Assembly: GCF_022376445.1 (NCBI RefSeq)
Contig: NW_025955153.1
Span: 1-64,000, forward strand
Length of the DNA: 64,000 nucleotides
Origin: Fomitopsis serialis
Taxonomy: Eukaryota; Basidiomycota; Agaricomycetes; Polyporales; Fomitopsidaceae
Direction: 5' to 3'
The stretch's first letter is position 1. Every line of letters starts with the position of its first letter. The position numbers and the translations under genes were made by a program. The notes beneath the pieces are model-generated. The model did not search any database and had not been told where the DNA came from. It worked only from the letters and a program-made list of their open reading frames with translations. Below are positions 34,612-45,124 of the stretch, in pieces.

Positions 34612-36743
34612 GATGTCGCAGGCCTCCCGAACGTCGCAACTCGCATCGAAGTGACCTCTCAAGTCAATCTGACCTTGGATTGCGCATTGGAGGATGACGA
34701 AGGCATCGCAGGCTACGCACACTTCGCTAATGCGGCGGGTGTGGAAGATAAGCACATGTTCTGGTGGTACGTCCCGAATCCTCGTGTTTCTACTAGGGGC
34801 ATGCTAACCCACATTGTTGAACTCACGAAGGTTGTTCAAGGCGCGGAAGGATGGAGGATGCCCCGGTCGTGTTGGTGCATGGAGGAGGCCCTGGAAGCTC
34901 CGGCATGTTTATGGCGTTCAGTGGTGCCGGGTGCGTGATGAGTCTTCGATGCTGCATATGTCGGTTTTCGACGATACGCTGGTATGCTTTAGGCACTGCC
35001 GGCTTGCTGTCGACGAGCATGGCCACGGCACGCTTATCCCCGCGCAGTACTCCTGGACGGACGAGTGAACGTCCTGGCTGTTGACTATGTGAGCAATGAC
35101 ATTTGGACCACTCTCGATCTTTGTGCTGTGACTGAATAGAACAATGGATGTAGCCAGTTGGGGCGGGTTTCTCATATGGCGCACAAAGCTCCCTGCGGAA
35201 CAGCAGCGAACGCGCTGCTTGGGACTTGGATGACTTCTTACAAGCCTTCTGGGCGTAAGTCCTACACCCATGCGCCCTTGGAAGCGTATCTGACGTTATA
35301 TCGACTAGCGCATATCCTGAACTCGCAAAGTGCGCCCTTTCTCGCGGACCGTAATTTCACCCTGACTCAATGTTGGCACAGAAATAAGTTCTTGTATCAG
35401 TCAGCGTCATATGGCGGCGTTTTGTGCGCATACACGAGTTCTTGTCGGAGAGCCTCATATTTGATGACTGATCTATGCAGCATACCAAACACGGTCAATG
35501 TCATACACTTGCGAAACCTCGCAGCACAGGCAAGCCCGTCAAGCACACGCCTGTTGAAAATGCCCGACTCTGTGCGTACGCAACGTTCACTCTTGGATTT
35601 TCCCTCACGCTCAGATCGCTGTTTAACCGTCCATGATTCAACTGCCTATAGATCATGATTGGCAACGGCATGTCCGACTTCGCCCTCAACTGGCGCTACT
35701 GGATTCAAGGTAACTGCTACGACAACCCCATCTTCAATCGCACTGGCTGCGATCTCGCCGCCGCACTCATACCCGCATGCCTCGACGCGACACAGCTCGC
35801 ATACGAGGAGCCAAGCGCAGAGACGCGCGCGCGAGCGGACGTGTTGTGCATGGACATCTACGACCACGTCTCGGATGTCGGCTCGACAGGCAGGAATCCG
35901 TATCACGCGACGCAGAAGTGCGACTTCAAGGACACGCTGAGCTGCTTCCCCGAGATGGGCTGGTTGAACGAGGTCATGAATCAAAGCGCGGTGCGCAGAG
36001 TGGTGGGTTCGGTGTGGGCTGTGTGTCTGTTGAGGCGTGCTGACTTGTGCCGTGGTGGTGCCAGATTGGCGTGTCTGCCGACTATGAGTATACCTTCTCG
36101 GACAGGAAGCATGTCTTCGAGCCTTTTCATGCCAATGGCGATATGTGAGCTCGCCTGCGCGTCGAGAAATCTTGTTCGGACACTGATTAATGATTGGTTT
36201 GTAGCGTACAGTCCGCATATAAGCTCCTCGCACCTGCTATCGAGGCAGGCCTTCGTGTGATGGGTAATAGTCTCTGCATAGCCGAGTGCATCGTAAGCCA
36301 TTAGCTCACTCAGGCTGTCCTTGGCAGTGTACAACGGAAACACGGATGGAGTCTGCACCTGGCGAAGTGGTCTTGCGTGGGTACGCATAACATCTTCGTC
36401 GCTATGGCGTCTCCTGATCAGGAATCCGTGCAGATGGAGTTGCTGAAGACTAAATACCGCGACGACTTCAACGCTGCACCTGACGTGGATTGGCCAGGCA
36501 TCGGCTGGGTGCGCGCAGTTGGCGAGGGCGCAGGCGACTATGCATTCGTGAGCATCGATAATGCGGGTCATTGTGAGTCGATCGACATTCCAGGTCTGAT
36601 CGCTTCCGCTGACCGCTATATGCGCCCCTTGCGTAGTTGCAGAGTGGGATCGCGAGGAGGCGTATAGGGAGATATTGCTCAAGTGGCTGAAGAACGAGCC
36701 GCTCGGACCGTCGTCGAATGCTAACGTCGGAATTTCGGTCTGA
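34612..36743 (+). pseudogene. serine carboxypeptidase-like gene (S10 family), degenerate
   Basis: S10 enzymes are secreted or vacuolar serine carboxypeptidases. In order I see GIAGYAHFANAAG, HMFWW, LFKARKD, EDAPVVLVHGGGPGSSGMF, HGHGTLIPAQYSWTDE, VNVLAVDY, PVGAGFSYG, AAWDLDDFLQAFW, the nucleophile region SASYGG (about 35401-35418), IMIGNGMSDF, YNGNTDGVC with the catalytic Asp, AGIGWVRAVG-like WPGIGWVRAV, and the His region DNAGHF. The final exon ends NVGISV-stop at 36743. Two joins fail within exons: between KARKD and EDAPVV (about 34855, net +1 or -2) and between WTDE and VNVLAVDY (about 35068, one base missing). Core motifs also deviate: VHGGGPGSSG instead of LNGGPGSSS, and ASYGG instead of GESYGG. 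The start is not resolved. It is probably a pseudogene. Confidence 0.7.
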
Positions 36744-39700
36744 ATGGCACGGTCTTGTTCTTAACACTGGGATGCTTATCGGCCACGGCTAGACGATTCG
36801 GCGGCTTGTTACTCGCATGGAACGCGTCAGCCTTCTGCATATCGAAAACTGGTTCCCCGTTATTCGATGAGGTACCACCAAGGTCGACTACTGAGCGATT
36901 TCACAGTACTGGACTGAAGCGCCCTCGGATCGTATCCAAAGCGTGCGGTAGGTGCAATTTCCGGATCTGTATTGCCCAGCCCGCTCAACAGTCCCTCATT
37001 GTACGGCATCCAAACTCAATAAACTGGGCACTGCTTCCGTGTACACTCCGGAGCGCTGACTTCATGTAATAGAAGAAAGGAATTCACGATAACGACCATG
37101 TTTCGGAAGATGCACTTCGCATTGCGCTACCGTATCCCTTCAACGTGTCTGGCCGAGAGCTATGAGTTGACATGATGAGGCCCTATAAGTCGCCCTCGAG
37201 TTCCAGCCGCTTCTCCGAGCATCTCATCGTCCGCGCCTCTGTGCTAGACAGCCAATTGACCGGGACGTCTCACTGCCGGCGATTCATTGCGGATACGGTC
37301 TCGCTGTCTGAACATTCTAATACACATCCTCTTTGGCTACGTGAACCGCGGTATCAGGCTCATTACAGTAGTGTTTACGTGCGATGGTTGTGTACAGCCC
37401 GCTGGCAGGTGTCGGACACTGGTGGAAACGCTTCGGTTCCGCGTGGACATGCATTCGAACCTGCCTCGTGTTGCATAGACATCGATTGGACACTGCTTCT
37501 ACTATGTATGCAGCTCATGTTGACGGAGTATAATCACTTGAGAACTCGACGGGAAATTGAGCGGCGTTACGGTATGTATAGGAGAAGTCCGTGCGCTTTC
37601 TCTGTCCGGTCGGAAACAAGGATTCTTCCTGTTGTACAGACACAAATGGCATCCGCGGACCATTGTTCAAGCTGCCATAACACCATATTCTTAATCAACG
37701 CCTCGATGGCTAGGCAACAATCTTAGTTTCCGAGAGAAGACCCTTCGTTCCAATGAACGGAGGTGAGTTGGTCATCTGCCGACCCTCCGTCCCCCACACC
37801 GACCCACATCCAACGGCTCCGTCGTGCCTGAGCCGCGTCCCGTTTTTTTCCACCGGGTTAAGCGGGCGTTATACTGTTGCATACTTTTGAGGTATGTGGG
37901 CGTGATGTTGGAAGGATACATACGACATCCGTGGAGGCGGGCTCTGTACGAGATGGATGTGGGTAAACAAAGTCATGCACCACGCACGCTTCCCCACTGC
38001 CGTTGTCCTGTACAGAGTCGAGGAAAGCGTAGGTCCATTTGCATGCTGTTACTTACCGCTGCCGCCGGCAGGTAACTGCTCGTTCCTCAGACGGCGATAT
38101 CTTGGACATACTCAGTCTGAATCACGAGACGTCCGACTCAGGGCCCAAAGGACGCCCGCTTGGTTCCTCAACATACCAGTCACCTGTTTTGACAAGCTGC
38201 GGGGCTTGTATCGACTGCCAGGATACTCGGCGCTGCGTTCTATCTTCGCCGTAAGGACGAGCTCCGTCAGGAACTCGGTCACCTGTCTTGCAGGGTCTAC
38301 GTGGTGTGTGATCACGTCTGCATACTCCTTGAATCGCCGTGAGAAGGATGTACCAACTCCCGTCTTCCGCTCCTACCGGGCTAAGACTGCAAAGGGCAAG
38401 TAGCGAGAGTGTGGGCCAACGAGAAGACGGGGAGGCGCCAGACTCAACTCTAATCTGGTCGCCTGACCTGTACTGCATCGACCGGACTGTATTGCAGTGT
38501 TGGCATAAACGACCAACGCCCAGCGAATCTACGCCTAGTCGCACGCATAGGGGAAGGCGACGGAAGCACAGTGTATGGATCCATTTAGTTCGTTGTGAGC
38601 TCCAGCCGACGAAGACTCAGGGTGCATCCCAGTGGAAAATATGCCGAGATACGAAGGTGCCAGGCGGCAAGCTGAATGACTATATCGACTCCCTGGCTCA
38701 ACCCGACGTGCTTCTCCTGTTGGAAGCAATGGCTGGAATGCATTGCTGTGATAGCCGCCCTATATTGCTCGCGTTATGAGCGATGAGCGGCGACGGCGTT
38801 GCTTACCCTGCGTTGCCTTCTGCGGACACGGACATGAATCATTCTGGAAGCGCTATCCGCTCAGCGAGAGATGGCACTGTCCGGCAGAGCAAGCGGACAT
38901 GGTGCTAGAGCGACCCTAGGAATTGGCCAGGGCACGCATTCCGGCAGCCGCTCCTCATACTTACAAGCTGACACAGAGGCTTCAATGCTCGTCCTGAATA
39001 GTTGACCCCCAAAGGATGTAACGATGCTTATGAGACGTCGATTGGCAACGTACCGAGTGGAGTAGCGAGAATCAGGGCATCGGAGGCAAGTTGGAGACGT
39101 AATTTTGACCACCGCTTGGACCAGATGTCGTGATGGAACGCTCAGGCGTTCAAGTCATATGGCACGCGAAGCGCGCTCTCGAAAGGATGAGCGTAAGGAA
39201 TCATCACGATCACAGTAGCATCTGCAGACTGGCGGTTGAGACTGGTGCGCTGCAATGCGATCTAAGTATACGGAGTTGGTCCACTTTTGAAGCCTTAGTG
39301 TGCTCACCGATGCTCAGGCCGATGCTGTTATAATGCATGATGAGGGGATCATATATTGGCCAGACGCTAGAACATGAGTGGAGTGACTGAGAAAGAAGGT
39401 TGTGCGAACGAAAAGGAGGTGCAAGTTGGATTAGGTCACCGAGCCAGACAGACACGTACTAAGCAGCGATCGACGTCACTCGCCTCGTGAGATTTCAGAA
39501 GTTACCTCCACGCTGCCTCGTAGATTGTGACGAATGCCTGTATTTGTACGTGTGATACTACTCACGATGGAGCGCAGAAGGTGAGTGAACCAAGCGATGG
39601 ACTGCTTGACTCAATCGTCTCGACCGGGAGGTGGCTGATATACGTATGCGAACGTGTCAAATATTTGCTGCTCACCAGCACCCCGCGCGCTGACGTCCAC

Positions 39701-40496
39701 TCGCTGCGAACTGCAACGTTGCCTGGCGGCCTGACATTTTGTCAAGTAGAGGTCCTGAGTAAGGCCGGCTCAGTCGATAGCAGGCCGGGATCGAAGGTGG
39801 TGGGCGATAGGAACGTCGACGGTGGTGTTGCGCCATTCGGACGATTCCACCGCCTGGACGAGTCCGTTGTGGAGAATAGTGGGCTCGTCGTTCCGCAAGA
39901 CGCTGTGGAGGTCGCCCTCGTCCAGGCACCGCAGACGCATAACTGAAAACGCAGAAACGGTGCGAGAAAGACGAACAAGACAGGTCGAAAACGGGGGAAT
40001 GATATGTGCGATCCGTGGGCGCAGCATGTCGGCTTTGCGGCGCGTGCTCTCACGGCGTCTGGGACGGGCGGCGAGAAGGCGGGAAGCGGCGGCGGCGGCG
40101 GCCACGCGACCGGAATCAGATAACTGTCGGCGCCGTCGCTGCCAAAAGAGGCGAACGCTGGCCGACGGCGCGCGCCCGAGCTCCGGCCGCCACTTGATAA
40201 GGCGGGCGGTGATGTCACCTCCCTCGAAAACCAAGCAGCTCCGCCCAAAACGGCAGCCGACAAGGTCTGGAAGACGCGTCCGACGTCTTTGTTCTGCAAC
40301 ATCCACCATCTCCTGATCTCGCTCAGGTGCTCTTTCTCTCCCCTACAACCACATATAAAGGTGCGTATCTCTGTCCTGCTCGCCACTATACCACCCGCGT
40401 CCCATATCACGAGCTACCAACGCAGTGCCCGCACATACCCATTGCTTGTCTGTATAATACCCTCTCATTGACGCACCCCACCACATCCTACCCACT
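36744..40496. other. 3.7-kb region without a supported gene
   Basis: Open frames here are short and show no conserved motif on either strand. A possible relic is at about 38250-38403: a segment reading KDELRQELGHL and, after a plausible splice, KDVPTPVFRSYRAKTAKGK-stop looks like a genuine protein C terminus without its body. A minus-strand open frame at 39770-40309 is Arg/Ala-rich and unsupported. The right end holds the promoter of the DUF89 gene. Confidence 0.45.
40354..40359 (+). promoter_or_regulatory. TATA box of DUF89 gene
   Basis: TATAAA in CCACATATAAAGGTGCG, 138 nt before the start codon, preceded by a CT-rich stretch (TCTTTCTCTCCCCTAC) typical of fungal promoters. Confidence 0.6.
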
Positions 40497-42718
40497 ATGG
40501 GTGACACAATGGCTGACTACTTTCCTCGTACTGTTTCAGAAGACCAGGGCTACTATTCCGAAGAGATGTCCGACGAGGTCGTTCCCAACGGCGCAGCACC
40601 TCCCAATGAGCCCACCAAGACCAAGGGCATGCCCAATAAGATGTCCCTTAAGCTGTCCCACTTGCCGAGCAAGAAGGAGATCAAGGTCGTGTACCCCCGT
40701 ACCCCTTCGTCTGTACGTGTCTTTGTTGCGTTCCTTGATCAGTGCATTCCTTCGAGCCATGGCGCTTTCAACACCACCCTCATCCCTGCTGGGCATGCCA
40801 TATATGCGTATGAACCGCATATATCGACCCTACCGTTGTCGTTACCCACATCGCGCAGCACGTAGTGACGCCCGTGGCTCTGCATGATACCAGTCACGAC
40901 CGAAGTACCACTGTGCTGACGATACACTTCCAGATTGATCCCAACAACCCGCCATGGCCCGCGTTCCGTGGCTACCACACGTTCGTGCTCGTCCCCACAG
41001 CGTCTCATCTAACACGTTTGCTGACATCAATGTGCGTAGGTACTCCTTCGCATATGCCACGATGGGCCACCGCCTGCCAACTATCCTTGGCAAGGCCATC
41101 GATGACGTGATTGAGACACTCAACCAGGAGTCGGAGGAGGACCGTGTCAAAGATCTTGTCGAGTGCATCGAGCGTATGGAACAGCTCAAGATTGACCTTG
41201 AGACACACGCCAAGTTGCGCCCCGTTGTCGACGACGGTGAGGCAGACGTTGCGCTCTGGAACAAGGAGATCGCCAAGTTCTTCCAAGGTCAGTACATGTC
41301 ACTTACGTTCGGCGCCGAATGGCGAAACGTCCACTTTCGTTGCCATATGAGGCAATATAACTTCCTTATCGGGACTGTCCATTGGCAGAGCGTGCTCATT
41401 CAAACCGTTCCTTTACTCAACAGGCAAAGACTTCATGAACGCGCCGTGGCTGTTTGCGGAGGCGTACAAATACCGTCGACTCCGCGAGTGTTTCAGCGTC
41501 AGCAAGTATTGGCAACAATATGATGTTTTCTTCAGGCAGAAGGTATGTGTGCTTCGCAAGATGTCTAGCATCCACTTATTTACTCGCATCTTCTAGTGTG
41601 ACACGTTCTCTCGGTCAAGCGATGCCGTCTTTGAGCTTTCAACGCGTTTCGTCGAGCCATTCAAGCACAAGGAAGGCTTATCCGTTCCGGACAGGACCGA
41701 AGCGGAGCGGTTGATGTTCATGGAACTGACGCAGAGTATGTTCTGTGTCATATTGTGAGAGGCCCGCGCTGAGATCACGATTTCAGTTTGTCTTTGGGGA
41801 AACTCAACCGATTTGTCCCTACTTATCAACATGACCGAGGAACAGATCAAGTCACTACAGTCAACCGGTGGTGAGAACCTTGCTGCGACCGAGAAGAACA
41901 TTCTCGGCAACGACATGGCCCGTCTTTGGGAGATTGTCAACGATCTCAGAGGCAACACTGGTGGCCGCGTCGACTTCGTGCTCGATAATGCCGGTTTCGA
42001 GTTGTACTGTGATTGTGTCTACGGTACGTGGCAAGCAAGACGCGGTATCTGCACGCAGCCCACCCTTACGACGATCCCATCACAGCGGACTTCCTGATTC
42101 AAAGTGGTTTGGCGAAAGAGGTTCGTTTCCATGGGAAGCGTTACCCGTGGTTCGTCTCGGACGTCACCAAGAAGGATTGGAATTGGTTGCTCAACTCTAT
42201 GGTATATGGGCACCTCTTCCCGAAGTCCACCGACGCCGAGATGGAGAGCTTGAGGCGCCTAGGTCTCCGGTGGAAGGCGAGTGAACGTCCCATCGAGAAA
42301 CGAGTACAACGCTGACGCAATGCTGCAGGAATACGAAAGGGAGGGCAAATGGGTGTACGAACAGCACCCCTTCTGGTGCACTGGGTACACCTACTGGGAC
42401 CTACACAGCGAGGCTCCGGATCTGTTCCTCCACCTCTCGAGATCGGACCTCGTCATCTTCAAGGGTGACCTCAACCACCGGAAGCTCACCTATGATTGTG
42501 CTGCCCCGTCGTCGACGGAGTTCGACATCGCTATCGGCCCCATGGCCTCTGCGGCTGGCGCTCCACGTGTCTGCAGTATGCGCACGATCAAGAGTGACGT
42601 AGTCGTTGGTCTTGGTCCGGATGGTGATGCGCTCGCGGAGAAGCTCGAAAAGGAAGAGCCTGGCTGGAGGATCAGCGGCAAATACGTGCGTCCTCTGCCT
42701 AAGAAAGTCTACGTCTGA
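40497..42718 (+). CDS. DUF89 / ARMT1-type metal-dependent damage-control phosphatase
   Basis: This family (yeast YMR027W/Hrt2, human ARMT1) uses Mn or Ni to hydrolyse damaged or excess sugar phosphates such as fructose-1-phosphate; a protein-glutamate methyltransferase activity is also claimed for ARMT1. The start MGDTMADYFP leads to a polar N-terminal region, then DPNNPPWPAFRGY (about 40937-40978), YSFAYATMGHRLP, a helical region, ECFSVSKYWQQYDVFFRQK (about 41488-41540), LWGNSTDLSLLI (about 41796-41826) and the active-site block FVLDNAGFELYCD (about 41978-42014), where Asp-Asn and the distal Asp bind metal and phosphate. WFVSDVTKKDW and FKGDLNHRKL (about 42459-42490) follow. All eight or nine exons join in frame to the stop at 42718. 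Alternative start at the internal Met five codons on. Confidence 0.85.
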
Positions 42719-42894
42719 TCCACACGCTGATGCATGGGATTCATAGGCTGTTATCCTCCTTTCCGACGGCCGTCCTGGGGAGAAGGTCCGCTTCGCATAA
42801 ACAGCAGCGAGCGAAAGACGACTTCTGAGGAGGGAAAGACGGACTTCGACGAATGAAAATTACTGGATGTCACTACTAGAAGGCTCATACAACT

Positions 42895-43448
42895 ATCTAT
42901 GCACTGGGATACGATGACCGGCGTGGCGGATATGACGGTCACGTGTGAAGCGAGGCGTACCAGCAGCCCGCCTCATTATTACTGAGTGAGCTTGGATGGT
43001 CAGTTGCAAGAGAGCGAGAGGGGAATGATTGGCGGTGTGGGGCGCAGCCCGCAGGGCTGCCCGACTCGAAGAGTGTGCCTGGACCTGAGGGGCAACGGGT
43101 GAGCCGCGAGGGCGGGCGGGTTGATACCGCAGCCCTGCGCTCCCATTGCCACTGCTGGGCCGCAGGGTAGACACGTCGAGCCAAAAACAAAACAAAACAA
43201 AGACAAAAACAAAACAAATCTATAAAGAAAAAAGCACACATTGGGTTTTTGGCGGCGTGTGCTGCGTGAAGAGGGTGTGGAGGGTGGGGAAAACGAGAGC
43301 TATTCGAAGGGCGTAGCAGCCGCGGAGCCTTCGAGAGCGGTCGTCCGAGTGGGCGCGCAGAGGAGAGCGATGCGCGCCTAAATCTCCTCCTGCATGCGTA
43401 GACTCACTTCTACGCGACGCTCGTGCCTCGCTTCACTTAGAATACCAT
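42895..43448. repeat. composite element, unit 1 (554 bp)
   Basis: The left end is block A (42895-43109), which recurs exactly in position and length at 43447-43661. The right end is block B (43289-43448), which recurs at 44715-44874. The core between them (43110-43288) is private to this unit and contains an A-rich run of CAAAA-type repeats (about 43183-43235). The unit begins ATCTATGCACTGGG and ends TTAGAATACCAT. Confidence 0.75.
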
Positions 43449-44874
43449 CTATGCACTGGGATACGATGACCGGCGTGGCGGATATGACGGTCACGTGTGA
43501 AGCGAGGCGTACCAGCAGCCCGCCTCATTATTACTGAGTGAGCTTGGATGGTCAGTTGCAAGAGAGCGAGAGGGGAATGATTGGCGGTGTGGGGCGCAGC
43601 CCGCAGGGCTGCCCGACTCGAAGAGTGTGCCTGGACCTGAGGGGCAACGGGTGAGCCGCGATACCCAATATGAAGACGTCGAGTACGGCGGCGCGTTGCG
43701 GCGAAGCCGTTACCCCCAGTCCAGAAGCCGACGAGCCTCGTCGTACATGCTCTGTGAGCCAGTGTCCAACACTGATGACGCCAATGACCCGTATTGCTGA
43801 TCAACCGGTTCGCAGAGTCCCGCCGGATGGGCGCCGCGAAGCAAACATCGCTCCGCTGACCCTAGGAGGAGCAGTGCCGTGTCGTGCTCATCGAACCCGG
43901 TGTGTCCAGCCTGACTCGTGTGCAGTGGATGACACGAGTTCGTTACGCTCGTGCCGACACGAGCCAGTGCCAGTGTAAGCGTGCTGCTGCTGCATGCTCC
44001 TGACTCGTGTGCAGTGAATGACACGAGCGTGTTATGCTCGTGCCGACACGAGCCAGTGTAAGCGTGCTGCGTCCAGCCCGACCCGTGTGTGACACTCGCT
44101 GGCTATGAGCTCGTGCTGACACGAGCCGGTGTAAGCATACTGCGTCCAGCCTGACCCGGTGTGACACTCGCTGGCTATGAGCTCGTGCTGACGCGAGCCA
44201 GTATAAGCCTGCTGCGTCCAGCCTGACTCGTGTGTGACACTCGCTGGCTATGAGCTCGTGCTGACACGAGCCAGTGAAGCATACTGCGTCCAGTGTAAGC
44301 ATGTTGCCTCCAGCCTGACTCGCGTGTGCATGACACGAGCTAGCGATGCTCGTGCCGACGCGAGCCAGTGTAAGCGTGTTGCGTGCAGCATGAAAGAAAC
44401 TCAGCGGGTTGGTCCCGCCCGGCGACCAGTGAGCGAGAGCGCTGGTGACGGAGCACTGGGCGGCGGTCGAAGGACTCGGAGTCGGACAGTCCACAATGGC
44501 AACCGCTGCTCGCTCAGCTGGATGCTCATGTCGGACGAGCTTGCGAGACAGAGACTACGACTCTGTGTTGACCATCCTCCACGCATTTGTGAGTGGTACA
44601 ATCATTTGGTCGTTGCTCACATAATCCGGCTCTTCGTCGCCATCGGGATTGATGAGCGAAGGTTGTACCATAGTCCCCTTCCTGTAAGCTACAAGTGGTG
44701 TAGTCTTAGTGGAAGAAAACGAGAGCTATTCGAAGGGCGTAGCAGCCGCGGAGCCTTCGAGAGCGGTCGTCCGAGTGGGCGCGCAGAGGAGAGCGATGCG
44801 CGCCTAAATCTCCTCCTGCATGCGTAGACTCACTTCTACGCGACGCTCGTGCCTCGCTTCACTTAGAATACCAT
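43447..44874. repeat. composite element, unit 2 (1.43 kb)
   Basis: This follows unit 1 with no spacer; the two share AT at the junction. Left block A (43447-43661) and right block B (44715-44874) are the same as in unit 1, but the 1.05-kb core is unrelated and includes a hairpin-rich minisatellite. Identical ends around different cores are what non-autonomous transposable elements, or a tandem duplication followed by core replacement, would leave. Confidence 0.75.
43905..44392. repeat. minisatellite with internal palindromes, about 60-bp unit
   Basis: Seven or so imperfect copies of a unit containing CCAGCCTGACTCGTGTG, a variable GACACTCGCTGGCTATG or GATGACACGAG part, then GCTCGTGCTGACACGAGCCA and GTGTAAGC. 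The core CTCGTGCCGACACGAG can fold into a hairpin in every unit. Unit length varies between about 60 and 75 bp. Confidence 0.7.
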
Positions 44875-45124
44875 TAATCCTGTACCCACTTGTATTCTCG
44901 CAGTCGCCCACTCTGTATCATGTGTTCCTCCCCTCGTCGTGCATCTTCCTTTTGTCGCTTGTTCACACTCGGTACCTAGGATCTGTATATCACGTAGGAT
45001 GGACCTCGAATACAACACCAGACACGGCTGGGCCATCAAGTACAAGATGTTATGTACGTGTGCATGGAGCAGGAGAATGACTATGGCTACAACTGAGATC
45101 AACATGTATGTAAATAATCAAAGC

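Larger units (their letters stand above)
42719..45124. other. repeat-filled intergenic region
   Basis: About 2.4 kb occupied mostly by two tandem repeat elements (42895-44874) listed separately. No coding capacity was recognised; the open frames inside follow the repeat sequence and are not conserved between the two element cores. Confidence 0.6.

Noticed and set aside
39742..40410. Minus-strand open frames of 179-222 codons divergent from the DUF89 gene
   Set aside because: Arg/Ala/Pro-rich with two overlapping frames open and no conserved block; more likely GC-rich promoter DNA.
43110..43288. A-rich run in repeat unit 1 as a retroposon poly(A) tail
   Set aside because: It is CAAAA-type, internal to the unit, and block B follows it, so it is not at an element end.
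42895..44874. Blocks A and B as long terminal repeats of one retrotransposon
   Set aside because: A and B differ from each other, lack TG...CA ends, and no reverse transcriptase or integrase lies between them.
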